Below, in pieces: positions 1 through 7,100 of a DNA stretch of 24,163 bases. The stretch's first letter is position 1. Every line of letters starts with the position of its first letter. The DNA is from an uncultured Lachnospiraceae bacterium (GTDB lineage: Bacteria > Bacillota > Clostridia > Lachnospirales > Lachnospiraceae). Where the stretch lies: NCBI GenBank assembly GCA_910588865.1, contig CAJUSJ010000001.1, forward strand, positions 123,101 through 147,263. The letters run 5' to 3'. Below the pieces are notes generated by a model. It worked only from the letters and a program-made list of their open reading frames with translations, made no database searches and was not told the origin of the DNA. A program made the translations under genes and the position numbers.

Positions 1-350
1 GAGGCCCGGTAGGTCCAACCGCCCCCGTAGCCCCGGTAGAGCCAGCAGGCCCCTGAGGCCCGGTAGGTCCAACCGCCCCCGTAGCGCCCGTAGCGCCAAC
101 AGGCCCTTGAGGCCCGGTAGGTCCAACCGCGCCAGTAGCTCCGGTGGCACCCGTAGCGCCAACAGGCCCCTGAGGCCCGGTAGGTCCAACCGCGCCAGTA
201 GCGCCCGTAGCCCCGGTAGCGCCAGCAGGTCCCTGAGGCCCGGTAGGTCCAACCGCACCAGTAGCGCCCGTAGCCCCGGTAGCGCCAGCAGGCCCCTGAG
301 GCCCGGTAGGTCCAACCGCGCCAGTGGCCCCGGTAGCCCCCGTAGCGCCT
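1..350 (-). repeat. In-frame tandem repeat coding the collagen rod (54/63-bp units)
   Basis: Six copies of a unit beginning GAGGCCCGGTAGGTCCAACC on the plus strand start at 1, 55, 109, 172, 235 and 298. The spacings are therefore 54, 54, 63, 63 and 63 bp. Both lengths are multiples of 9, so each unit adds 18 or 21 residues and keeps the Gly-X-Y phase. The units differ by GAT triplets gained or lost, as expected from slippage or unequal recombination. The array continues past the left edge. Confidence 0.9.
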
Positions 351-640
351 ATCGGTCCCTGTGGGCCAGCCGGACCCTGAATGCCAATGGGTCCTGGCAC
401 TCCCATTGGTCCCTGGAATCCTCTTGGCCCTCTAGGACCAGGGCATCCCATTGGTCCCTGTGGGCCTCTTGGTCCTCTAGGACCCTGGCAACAGCAATTT
501 CTGCCTCGCTGATTCTGATTAAAACGAGGATTTTCATCTCCTAAAGGTCCGAACCCTTTCCTGTCCAGATCCAAATTGTATTCATCTTCACAATTCCATT
601 CGTTCATGTCAACAAATCCATTTAATTCATCTGGGAACAT
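1..640 (-). CDS. Collagen-like (Gly-X-Y) surface/exosporium-type protein, C-terminus beyond window
   Basis: The minus strand from the ATG at 640 stays open for 213 codons to the left edge. A clear AGGAGG lies 8-9 nt upstream of the start. Residues 1-48 are acidic and Asn-rich and show no signal peptide. Residues 49-51 are three cysteines, and from about residue 53 the protein is uninterrupted Gly-X-Y, first GPRGPRGPQGPMG-like and then GATGATGAVGPTGPQGPAG repeats. BclA-type collagen-like proteins of spore-forming Bacilli and Clostridia have this layout: a short N-terminal anchor, a collagen rod, and a globular C-terminal domain. The C-terminal domain is outside the window. A surface or exosporium location is inferred from the family and from a SigK-like promoter upstream; a phage tail or other cell-surface collagen-like protein is the alternative. 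The opposite strand is also open here only because of the repeat composition. Confidence 0.85.
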   Translation of the reverse strand, partial: MFPDELNGFVDMNEWNCEDEYNLDLDRKGFGPLGDENPRFNQNQRGRNCCCQGPRGPRGPQGPMGCPGPRGPRGFQGPMGVPGPIGIQGPAGPQGPIGATGATGATGAVGPTGPQGPAGATGATGATGAVGPTGPQGPAGATGATGATGAVGPTGPQGPVGATGATGATGAVGPTGPQGPVGATGATGAVGPTGPQGPAGSTGATGAVGPTGP

Positions 641-748
641 AAAATATACCCTCCTGATAATAAAACCACCCTGCTTTTCCGAAGCTCTTCTAAGTCTGAA
701 TCAAAAAATCAGTGATCAGAAGTCTTTCGGTAAGTGCTTGGCTTACTA

Positions 749-775
749 TATATTATGTCCTTTGATAAATTTGGT
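749..775 (-). promoter_or_regulatory. Candidate SigK-type (late mother-cell) promoter for the collagen-like gene
   Basis: On the minus strand CATAATATA (749-757) fits the SigK -10 consensus CATANNNTA. An AC (774-775, within AACC) lies 16 bp upstream, close to the usual AC-N16/17 spacing. The start of transcription would fall about 100 nt before the ATG at 640. The match is short, so this is suggestive only. The rest of the 339-bp gap 641-979 holds the hairpin at 927-963 and nothing else I recognise. Confidence 0.35.
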
Positions 776-926
776 TCCCGTCTCTAAAAAAAGGCAGGCC
801 AGCCTCGGACTGTTCTTTGATGTGATGAACATTATGATAGAATTGAGCAGGGGAGGTCTCACCCCTACTCGCCGTGCCGGGCCGCGCGAAGGGCCACATT
901 TCCTTTCCGCCTTTGTACATAAACAG

Positions 927-963
927 GGCCCGGTTCCTATAACACTGCATACCGAACCGGGCC
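927..963 (-). terminator. Hairpin after the secreted-protein gene, probable terminator
   Basis: GGCCCGGTTC (927-936) and GAACCGGGCC (954-963) form a perfect 10-bp stem with a 17-nt loop. It sits 17 nt beyond the stop of the minus-strand gene 980-1888. The following T-tract is weak (CTGTTTATG), so it may terminate inefficiently. It separates that gene from the collagen-like gene further downstream. Confidence 0.5.
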
Positions 964-979
964 AGAAATTGAGTTGGGG

Positions 980-1888
980 CTATTTCAAAATTTTAAAGGT
1001 ATTGATAATTTCTTTTTGCATATTATAGGCATTGTAGCTGATGCCGCTGTCCTGAAAAACATCAAAGCTGACCAGCCATTTTTTCATACCTGCCGGAACC
1101 ACCGGGATATAAACCGAAACTTTTAAAAAGTCACAGGAACCTTCACATAACAGATAGGAATGGTTTACGGTCTGAAATGGTTCCGCGGTCCAGGACAGCT
1201 GGTCTGTGCTTAACATTAGGATGTCGTTTAGCCTGCCGCTGTTTACATAGGCCTGGATTGCTTCCAGGGAACTGAAGTCTTCCTGATCCCATACGGGTAT
1301 AACCGAAATCCGTCCATAATCGCGGAGGTAATCAACAGACTGAGCGGGACGTTCGTCCCTTATGCTTAACTGGCCAAAGGAAGTCCAGACAACAACGGTT
1401 GCCGCGGTTTCCCCGTCCTTATTCAGGGAATATACAAGAATGCTCTCTTCTTTTGCCTGGGTCATAAACTGATATCCGGTCAGGTCCGAAATTTGCAGAA
1501 CCCGCGAAAGATAGTCAGTCAGGCCGCCGCCCTGGATGTAAAGATCAATCTGATCTTCTGTGCCAATCAGCGAGGAGTCCTGAAATGTCTGAAAAACATT
1601 GGTGGTTTTTTCCGTCTCCGAGTCATTGAAGAAGACGATAGGACTCACCTCGTTGGTTCCGAAAAACCAGGATCCAGGGTATTCAATGTAAAACAGATCA
1701 TTAATTAAACATCGGAGAGGGGAGCCGTCTGACCCAAGCTTATCTGGAAGAAAATCAATACTGCAGTATTCAAAATTGACTTCCGGCGTTGGGCCATCTG
1801 ATTCAGCGGCAAGGACTGGAAAAGCGGCAAGGGTGGATGAGAGGAGGCAGCAGGCAAAAAACTTGGATAATTTCTTGATTTTTTTCAT
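980..1888 (-). CDS. Secreted protein of unknown function with PsbP-like halves
   Basis: This encodes 302 aa. The ATG at 1888 follows an AAAAGGAG ribosome site. Residues 1-27 form a signal peptide (KKIKK, hydrophobic core, cleavage probably after VLA-A). There is no lipobox, so the product is probably released or loosely wall-bound. The mature part has two similar-looking regions: an early IEYPGSWFF segment, and an end that reads EIINTFKILK. That pattern of a Y-P-x-x-W strand and a terminal I-x-x-S/T-F-K-I strand is typical of PsbP/Mog1-fold lipoprotein domains. The fold assignment is inference; no catalytic motif is visible. It lies 59 nt downstream of the chemotaxis receptor gene on the same strand and is probably cotranscribed, so a link to ligand sensing is possible but unproven. 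Confidence 0.75.
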   Translation of the reverse strand: MKKIKKLSKFFACCLLSSTLAAFPVLAAESDGPTPEVNFEYCSIDFLPDKLGSDGSPLRCLINDLFYIEYPGSWFFGTNEVSPIVFFNDSETEKTTNVFQTFQDSSLIGTEDQIDLYIQGGGLTDYLSRVLQISDLTGYQFMTQAKEESILVYSLNKDGETAATVVVWTSFGQLSIRDERPAQSVDYLRDYGRISVIPVWDQEDFSSLEAIQAYVNSGRLNDILMLSTDQLSWTAEPFQTVNHSYLLCEGSCDFLKVSVYIPVVPAGMKKWLVSFDVFQDSGISYNAYNMQKEIINTFKILK

Positions 1889-1947
1889 GGTAATTTTTCT
1901 CCTTTTAATTTATTAAAGTTACAGGCTCGCGGTAAGTCAGGGTATCA

Positions 1948-3627
1948 TTAGGCGCGGAGCCGGAACTTCCGAACAGACCCCTTAAGTTCCTGAGCCTGGC
2001 TGTGAAGTTCCTGGGCGGCGGCCGCGGATTTCTCCGCGGTAGACGCGTTGGTCTGGACAACATCAGAAATCTGCTCCATGCCTTCTGTCAGCTGCCTTAC
2101 CATCTCCGCCTGTTGCACAGCGGAGTCGGCAATGCGTTCGATCAGGTCTGTGGACTGCCGCGCGCCGGCGACGCCTGTGGCAAGGCTTTGTGTGGTATCG
2201 TTGGATAAGGCTGTTCCGTGTTCTACCAGCTGAATAGAAGACTCTATGAGCTTGGTAATATCTTTTGCGGCGGCAGAACTTTTAGTGGCCAGACTCTGCA
2301 CTTCATCGGCAACTACAGCGAACCCCTTCCCGGCAGAACCGGCGCGGGCCGCCTCTACGGCCGCGTTTAACGCCAGGATATTGGTTTGGAAAGAAATGTC
2401 TTCAATAATTTTGATAATTCCGTTGATCTGCATGGAGGATTTGGAAATATCTTCCATGGCCTGGGTCAATTCTTTCATCTTGTGGCTGCAGGCAGTAAGC
2501 CGCGTTGCCGCGTCAGCAGAACATTTTCTCGCGTTATTGGCATCCTCTGAAGTGCTGTTGACCTGACCAGACAAGGACTGGATGCTGGCAGTCAGCTCTT
2601 CAACCGCTGCCGCCTGCGCGGCAGCGCCTTGGGAAAGCACTTGGGCGTCTGTTGCCATCTTTTCGGCCTCTTCCGAGACATCCCCGGCAGTCTGGTTAAT
2701 TTTGGAAAGCGCCCTGTTTAAAGAGTCCAAAATCTGGCTCATAGCCTTTTGAATAGGAAGAAATTCCCCTCGGTAGTTCAGGTCGATCCTTAAATTCATC
2801 TTCCCTTCCGCCATCTGAGCCAGCTTGGAATCAATATCGTTGATGTATTTCTTCAATTCCTTCCTGGTCTCATGAATCGATTCCACCAGCATACCGATTT
2901 CGGAAGTGTCTGATTCCAAAAGAAAGTCAGCAGACAAATTGCCCTGGGAAATTTCCCCCATCTGCTCCTTTACCGCGATGATTGGCTTTAATATCCGTTT
3001 TTTGGTAATAGAGTTAACCAATAACTGAAGAACAGCCACAAGGATAACCGAGATGATAATGAATCCCTGGATGATCGTTGAGCGGATGGACAGGGATTCT
3101 ACCTGAGCCTTTGTCCGGGAGTCCAAAGCGGATAAAAACTGTTCCTTTAATGAATTGATCTGAGTGATAGCAGTGTTGTAATCTGTCCCGTAAACGTAAC
3201 CCAGAGCTTCCTCCATATGTCCGGCCTGTACATTTTTCATGGCTTCGTCTTCTAAGGGGACTAAATTATTGGAAATAGAGGACATCTGATCAATCATGCT
3301 CTGTTCACTGGCGGTAATGCCGATTTCCTTCATGGCGGCAACGCCAATGTCGCGGTTTTTTAAGTTATTGACCTCATTCCAATAGTTATCATAGTGTTCC
3401 TGGTTTCCCGTGGAAGCGTAAGCCCGGACTTCGTTGGTAAGGTCAGCGGAGCCGTTCATAAAGCGGTTGGCGTTATAAGTCAGGCTGAAGCGTTCTTCGT
3501 TAGCCGCGTTAAGCTGACGGTTAACATGGCTGGAGATAAACAGAAGAACCACCATAAATAAAAGTGCCAGGATGGAGAGTCCGTTTAAAATAAAGATTAG
3601 TTTAGATTGGTTCATTGCTTTTTTCAT
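1948..3627 (-). CDS. Methyl-accepting chemotaxis protein (transmembrane receptor)
   Basis: This encodes 559 aa. The start has GGAAGGGG about 9 nt upstream. Domain order: TM1 about 10-32; an extracytoplasmic helical ligand domain about 33-183, of four-helix-bundle (4HB_MCP) type by length and helical content; TM2 about 184-205; HAMP about 206-260; a second HAMP-like linker about 262-310; and the cytoplasmic signalling coiled coil to the end. The hairpin tip is unmistakable around 411-446 (QTNILALNAAVEAARAG followed by GKGFAVVADEV), the CheA/CheW-contact region of the MCP family. The C-terminus ends FRLRA and lacks an NWETF-type CheR tether. The ligand cannot be read from sequence. No che or flagellar genes are in the window. 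The downstream secreted protein may share its transcript. Confidence 0.95.
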   Translation of the reverse strand: MKKAMNQSKLIFILNGLSILALLFMVVLLFISSHVNRQLNAANEERFSLTYNANRFMNGSADLTNEVRAYASTGNQEHYDNYWNEVNNLKNRDIGVAAMKEIGITASEQSMIDQMSSISNNLVPLEDEAMKNVQAGHMEEALGYVYGTDYNTAITQINSLKEQFLSALDSRTKAQVESLSIRSTIIQGFIIISVILVAVLQLLVNSITKKRILKPIIAVKEQMGEISQGNLSADFLLESDTSEIGMLVESIHETRKELKKYINDIDSKLAQMAEGKMNLRIDLNYRGEFLPIQKAMSQILDSLNRALSKINQTAGDVSEEAEKMATDAQVLSQGAAAQAAAVEELTASIQSLSGQVNSTSEDANNARKCSADAATRLTACSHKMKELTQAMEDISKSSMQINGIIKIIEDISFQTNILALNAAVEAARAGSAGKGFAVVADEVQSLATKSSAAAKDITKLIESSIQLVEHGTALSNDTTQSLATGVAGARQSTDLIERIADSAVQQAEMVRQLTEGMEQISDVVQTNASTAEKSAAAAQELHSQAQELKGSVRKFRLRA

Positions 3628-3774
3628 TACATGTACCCCTTCCTTGTTATAGGTATTAGCATAGTAACCATAGCTTCTTCGGAATCATACAGGCCTCCAT
3701 GTCTCATTCTCGGCACCACTAAAGAAAGAAAGGGGTTTACTGTGCGATCCGAATCACTCACCATTAAGATATCT
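3628..3774 (-). other. Long structured 5' leader of the chemotaxis receptor mRNA
   Basis: From the predicted start near 3774 the leader is about 147 nt. UUCGGAUC (3753-3746) can pair with GAUUCCGAA (3686-3678) with one bulge, closing a domain. Inside it GCAC (3745-3742) can pair with GUGC (3716-3713), and ACAUGG...CCUGU can form a small hairpin. I compared it by eye with the c-di-GMP-I aptamer and it does not match. Any regulatory role is speculation. No terminator hairpin is present. The remaining 423-bp gap also holds the divergent promoters listed separately. Confidence 0.3.
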
Positions 3775-3780
3775 TTCATA

Positions 3781-3809
3781 ATTTTATCATAACTCAACAG
3801 TGATTTCAA
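3781..3809 (-). promoter_or_regulatory. Sigma-A promoter for the chemotaxis receptor gene
   Basis: On the minus strand TTGAAA (3809-3804), a 17-bp spacer and TAAAAT (3786-3781) match the housekeeping consensus at 5/6 in each box. No SigD-type (TAAA/GCCGATAA) element was seen, so this receptor appears not to depend on the flagellar sigma factor. Confidence 0.65.
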
Positions 3810-3932
3810 TAATTTCTCACGCCGACAATAAACTTGGCCCATAACGGATCCGCAACCTAACCTTCAACCAGCCCTGAACCTGGAAAAATAACCCATACCT
3901 TTTTTGTATGATACCTTATTTTTTATAGGTAT

Positions 3933-3961
3933 TTGCTACTCTTTCAAAACCATTTTATAAT
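3933..3961 (+). promoter_or_regulatory. Likely sigma-A promoter for the aldo/keto reductase
   Basis: TTGCTA (3933-3938), 17 bp, then TATAAT (3956-3961), about 90 nt before the start at 4051. An imperfect palindrome ATACCT...AGGTAT (3911-3932) abuts the -35 box and a further ATACC lies just upstream. This is a candidate operator for an unidentified regulator. Confidence 0.5.
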
Positions 3962-4050
3962 ATAGCCACAGCATCACAACACATACGAAAAAGTCTTTTG
4001 ACTGGTGTAAATCTGTAATGTGATTAAAAACGATTGGAGGAACAACGCAT

Positions 4051-5181
4051 ATGATCTACAAGAAATTTCAGGACCTGAATCTGTCGGCTTTGGGCATGGG
4101 AGCCATGCGTCTTCCGGTTATTGACGGAAAGGACGGGCAGATCGACCAGGAGGCCGCAAAGGAAATGGTCGCTTATGCCATGGAAAAGGGCATCAATTAT
4201 TATGATACAGCCTGGGGATATCATGAAGGACAGTCTGAGCTTGTCATGGGAACGCTTTTAAAAGATTATCCTCGGAGCGATTTCTATCTTGCCACCAAGT
4301 TTCCTGGCTACGATCTTTCCAATATGGACAAGGTGGAGTCTATTTTTGAAGAGCAGTTAAAGAAATGTCAGGTGGAATATTTTGACTTCTATCTGTTCCA
4401 CAATGTGTGTGAGATGAATATTGACGCCTATTTAGACGAAAAGTATGGTATTCACAGCTACCTGATGAACCAGAAAAAAGCAGGCAGGATCCGCCATCTG
4501 GGATTTTCCGCGCATGGCGGTTATGATGTGATGAAGCGGTTTTTGGAGGCATATGGCAGGGATATGGAGTTCTGCCAGATTCAGCTTAACTATCTGGACT
4601 GGTCTTTTCAGGATGCCAAGGTCAAGGTTGAACTGCTTAAAGAATACCAGATCCCGGTATGGGTTATGGAACCTCTCAGAGGGGGACGTCTGGCCTCCCT
4701 TTCTCAGGAACATGAGGAGGCTTTGTCAGCCCTCCGGCCTGATGAGAGCATCCCGGCCTGGGCCTTCCGGTTCCTGCAGTCCATCCCACAGGTGACCATG
4801 GTTCTCTCCGGCATGTCCAATTTTGAACAGTTAAAGGAAAACATCCAGACCTTCAGCCAGGATAAGCCATTAAACCCTAAAGAGATGGAAACCCTTCTCG
4901 GCATTGGGGACAAGATGCTTGAGAAAAAGGTTCTTCCCTGTACAGCCTGCCGCTACTGCGCTGCCCACTGCCCCAAAGGGCTGGATATTCCATCCCTGCT
5001 GGCCCTGTACAATGAGCATTGCTTTACAGAAGGCGGATTTATCGCTCCTATGGCACTGATGGCTGTTGAGGAGGAAAGACGGCCCAGTGCCTGCGTTGGA
5101 TGCGGAAGCTGCGAGGCCGTATGTCCCCAGCAGATTAAGATTTCCGAAGCCATGAAGGATTTTGCGGGAAAACTGGGATAA
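4051..5181 (+). CDS. Aldo/keto reductase with C-terminal double 4Fe-4S ferredoxin domain
   Basis: This encodes 376 aa, with GGAGG 10 nt before the ATG. The first ~285 residues are an AKR TIM barrel with the catalytic tetrad visible: Asp52 and Tyr57 (YDTAWGYHEGQSE), Lys83 (ATKFP) and His117 (LFHN). The C-terminal ~80 residues carry two cysteine clusters, C297-x2-C300-x2-C303-x3-C307-P and C348-x2-C351-x2-C354-x3-C358-P. These are the pattern for two [4Fe-4S] clusters. Such fusions are common in anaerobic Clostridia and may couple carbonyl reduction to ferredoxin rather than only to NAD(P)H; the substrate is unknown. The stop is only 9 nt from the stop of the convergent MFS gene, so no conventional terminator fits between them. 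A contribution to sugar or xenobiotic carbonyl reduction is family-level inference. Confidence 0.93.
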   Translation: MIYKKFQDLNLSALGMGAMRLPVIDGKDGQIDQEAAKEMVAYAMEKGINYYDTAWGYHEGQSELVMGTLLKDYPRSDFYLATKFPGYDLSNMDKVESIFEEQLKKCQVEYFDFYLFHNVCEMNIDAYLDEKYGIHSYLMNQKKAGRIRHLGFSAHGGYDVMKRFLEAYGRDMEFCQIQLNYLDWSFQDAKVKVELLKEYQIPVWVMEPLRGGRLASLSQEHEEALSALRPDESIPAWAFRFLQSIPQVTMVLSGMSNFEQLKENIQTFSQDKPLNPKEMETLLGIGDKMLEKKVLPCTACRYCAAHCPKGLDIPSLLALYNEHCFTEGGFIAPMALMAVEEERRPSACVGCGSCEAVCPQQIKISEAMKDFAGKLG

Positions 5182-5190
5182 AACAGGTGC

Positions 5191-6351
5191 TTACAGGGAA
5201 ACAGCATGTTTTCTCCCACTCCAGACCGCCCCGATGGTCAGTGCGGCAAAGCAGCCGGCAGTTATAAAAAACTGTACCTTTAAATCACTGGATATTACCC
5301 CGAACAGACTGCTCAGCCAGGGAGTGACGAAAGCGCCAACGCTCTGAAACACCAGCACCAGATTGGTGGCGGTTTCTCCGTAAGGACCGTAGCCTCGGGA
5401 GGCCTGCTCCTGAATAAAGGGCATGAAGATCAGGTAGCCGTACCCTAACAGGAAAGCGCCTGTCCACACAGGAGTCAGGCTGCCCCCAACCCCTCCCAAC
5501 AAGAAACCGGCCCCGCAGATCATAAATGCCAGCACCAGAGTCAGCTCCCCCAGCCTGGCCCGTAATTTTCCATAGGTCACCCCGGCGGCAAAGGACCCCA
5601 GGGACAGAAATGTAATGGCCAGGCTGCCCTCTTTCGCTGTTCCGTAGCCGTAGTCAGTGATTAGGGTGGAGGCTTTGATGACATACACGGTGGCCAGCAT
5701 AACAGCGGCGAACATCAGAAATCCCAGACCCCACAGACCCATAGGCAGCGGGCTTGTGTTCTTCTTTGCTGATTCCGCGGCAGCCATATCCGTACCGCTA
5801 ACTTTAGGTACGAACAGCATAACCAGAGCCAGCACGGCAAATCCCAGGAAGTAGACGCAAAAGGATACATTCCAGCCAAAGACCAGCAGCTGTCCGGCGG
5901 TGAATGTGGCGAAAGCGCTGCCTAATCCAGAGATACCGCCGTTCAGCCCGATCATGGTACTTCGGGTCTGGCCTTCAAAGAAATGGACGATGAGGGTCAA
6001 AAGCGAGGACATGAGCAGGCCGCAGCCAGTGCCGAAAAAGCAGCGGGTGACCAGGATCACCGGAAAAAACGGCAGGAATACAGGTATCATCCCACCTAGC
6101 CCGCAGAACAGGAGGGCCAGGGCCATGGTCCCCTTATATCCCAGCTTTTTTGCCGTAAACTGCCCGCCCAGAACGCCCACCATTTGGAACAGGGAAGGCA
6201 CGGTCGCGATCAGCTCAATGGCGGACAAGGGTATAGCCGGGAATGCCTTTGCCATCTCCGGCACCAGACCTGTCACGGCATTTAAGGATGCGGACACCAG
6301 ACAAGTGGAAAGCAGAGCGATTTTTAGTTTAAGATTATTGTTCTGATTCAT
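5191..6351 (-). CDS. Major facilitator superfamily transporter
   Basis: This encodes 386 aa. I chose the ATG at 6351 (MNQNNNLKLK) because AGGAGA lies 7 nt upstream; an in-frame ATG at 6387 has no ribosome site and sits at the promoter -10 box. The protein is hydrophobic throughout with about 12 membrane segments, a Gly-rich TM1-TM2 region, and a charged cytoplasmic loop near residue 205-215 (SGTDMAAAESAKKNTS) dividing two six-helix halves. This is the MFS drug/metabolite-exporter size class. Substrate specificity cannot be inferred. It is a monocistronic minus-strand gene with a near-consensus promoter, converging on the aldo/keto reductase. No regulator gene is adjacent. Confidence 0.88.
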   Translation of the reverse strand: MNQNNNLKLKIALLSTCLVSASLNAVTGLVPEMAKAFPAIPLSAIELIATVPSLFQMVGVLGGQFTAKKLGYKGTMALALLFCGLGGMIPVFLPFFPVILVTRCFFGTGCGLLMSSLLTLIVHFFEGQTRSTMIGLNGGISGLGSAFATFTAGQLLVFGWNVSFCVYFLGFAVLALVMLFVPKVSGTDMAAAESAKKNTSPLPMGLWGLGFLMFAAVMLATVYVIKASTLITDYGYGTAKEGSLAITFLSLGSFAAGVTYGKLRARLGELTLVLAFMICGAGFLLGGVGGSLTPVWTGAFLLGYGYLIFMPFIQEQASRGYGPYGETATNLVLVFQSVGAFVTPWLSSLFGVISSDLKVQFFITAGCFAALTIGAVWSGRKHAVSL

Positions 6352-6385
6352 GGTAATTTCTCCTGATATGTATTTTTCTGAAACC

Positions 6386-6414
6386 ATTATATGGCGGCAG
6401 GCTCAAAATATCAA
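6386..6414 (-). promoter_or_regulatory. Strong sigma-A promoter for the MFS transporter
   Basis: On the minus strand TTGATA (6414-6409), a 17-bp spacer and a perfect TATAAT (6391-6386). The start of transcription would be about 28 nt before the ATG. The upstream gap has repeated TTATTCC/GGAATAA motifs between about 6468 and 6528, possibly an operator for this gene or for the divergent DUF378 gene. Confidence 0.75.
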
Positions 6415-6613
6415 ATACATCGTTTGCATGTTTCTCTATACCTCATAAGCATGGGAATATTTTTTTCTTATTCCTTCCTTATTCCCCAAGATTTCCCCTA
6501 TAGTTTTATGATCCCGTTAAGGAATAACATTTAAAAATCAGGGAATGCTTTATACGAAAGTTGTAACCTAAGAATCCGCGCATGATGTTTAAAAAAGTCA
6601 GGAGGTCTTCTTT

Positions 6614-6829
6614 ATGAACAAAATGTTAGATGGAATAGCGCTTACAATTGGAATCATTGGAGCTGTAAACTGGGGGCTTATCGGATTTTTCGATTTTAAT
6701 CTGGTAGAATTTATTTTCAGGAATATCTGGTTATCACGAGTTATCTATGGGGCGGTAGGCTTGTGCGGCATCTATCTGTTGACTTTTTATGGAAAAACCG
6801 GACAGACAACAAACGGTACACAAGCCTGA
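6614..6829 (+). CDS. DUF378-family small membrane protein
   Basis: This encodes 71 aa, with AGGAGG 8 nt before the ATG. Two hydrophobic segments (about 7-28 and 42-59) flank a short loop. The family signature is clear: GAVNWGLIGFFDFNLVEFIF followed by SRVIYGAVGLCGIYLL, the G-x-V-N-W-G-L and R-x-I-Y-x-x-V-G motifs of DUF378/YuzA-like proteins. The function of the family is unknown. It is monocistronic and ends in a strong intrinsic terminator at 6858. Confidence 0.88.
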   Translation: MNKMLDGIALTIGIIGAVNWGLIGFFDFNLVEFIFRNIWLSRVIYGAVGLCGIYLLTFYGKTGQTTNGTQA

Positions 6830-6857
6830 TCAAACATGTAGATAAAAAGCAAAATGG

Positions 6858-6902
6858 GAAGTGTAAAGTTTCTGTGGGAAAGCAGGCTTTACACTTCTTT
6901 TT
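6858..6902 (+). terminator. Intrinsic terminator of the DUF378 gene
   Basis: GAAGTGTAAAG (6858-6868) pairs perfectly with CTTTACACTTC (6887-6897), followed by a run of five T. The stem is 11 bp with an 18-nt loop. Confidence 0.85.
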
Positions 6903-7100
6903 ATTGTGAAACAAGGACAGACAAATGGTTGCGGGTTTTGAAAAAATGTGGAAGACTTCGGCGAATTTTTAAGGAAAATTGTATAATATTCAGATTGATT
7001 TTTTGGAAAAAAGTGATATCTTTATGTTCGTGACAAATAACAAAAAGCTGACAGACCCCGGGCCTTTTCAATCCCCGCGGTTCTGGGAAAGGATATGATT

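Noticed and set aside
1..350. CRISPR-like array
   Set aside because: Regular repeats are present, but they are in-frame coding repeats without unique spacers.
107..544. 145-codon open frame, plus strand, Arg/Ser-rich repeats
   Set aside because: It is the antisense of the collagen Gly-X-Y repeat, which leaves the opposite strand open. The minus-strand frame has the ribosome site and a sensible protein.
3640..3774. c-di-GMP-I riboswitch in the receptor leader
   Set aside because: There is a faint GCACAG-AAACC resemblance, but the second helix, GAAA tetraloop and downstream conserved bases do not match.
3627..3842. 71-codon frame ending in TAATG at the receptor start
   Set aside because: Its start lies upstream of the promoter, no ribosome site precedes any internal ATG, and the product has no recognisable feature. 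The stop-start overlap is probably chance.
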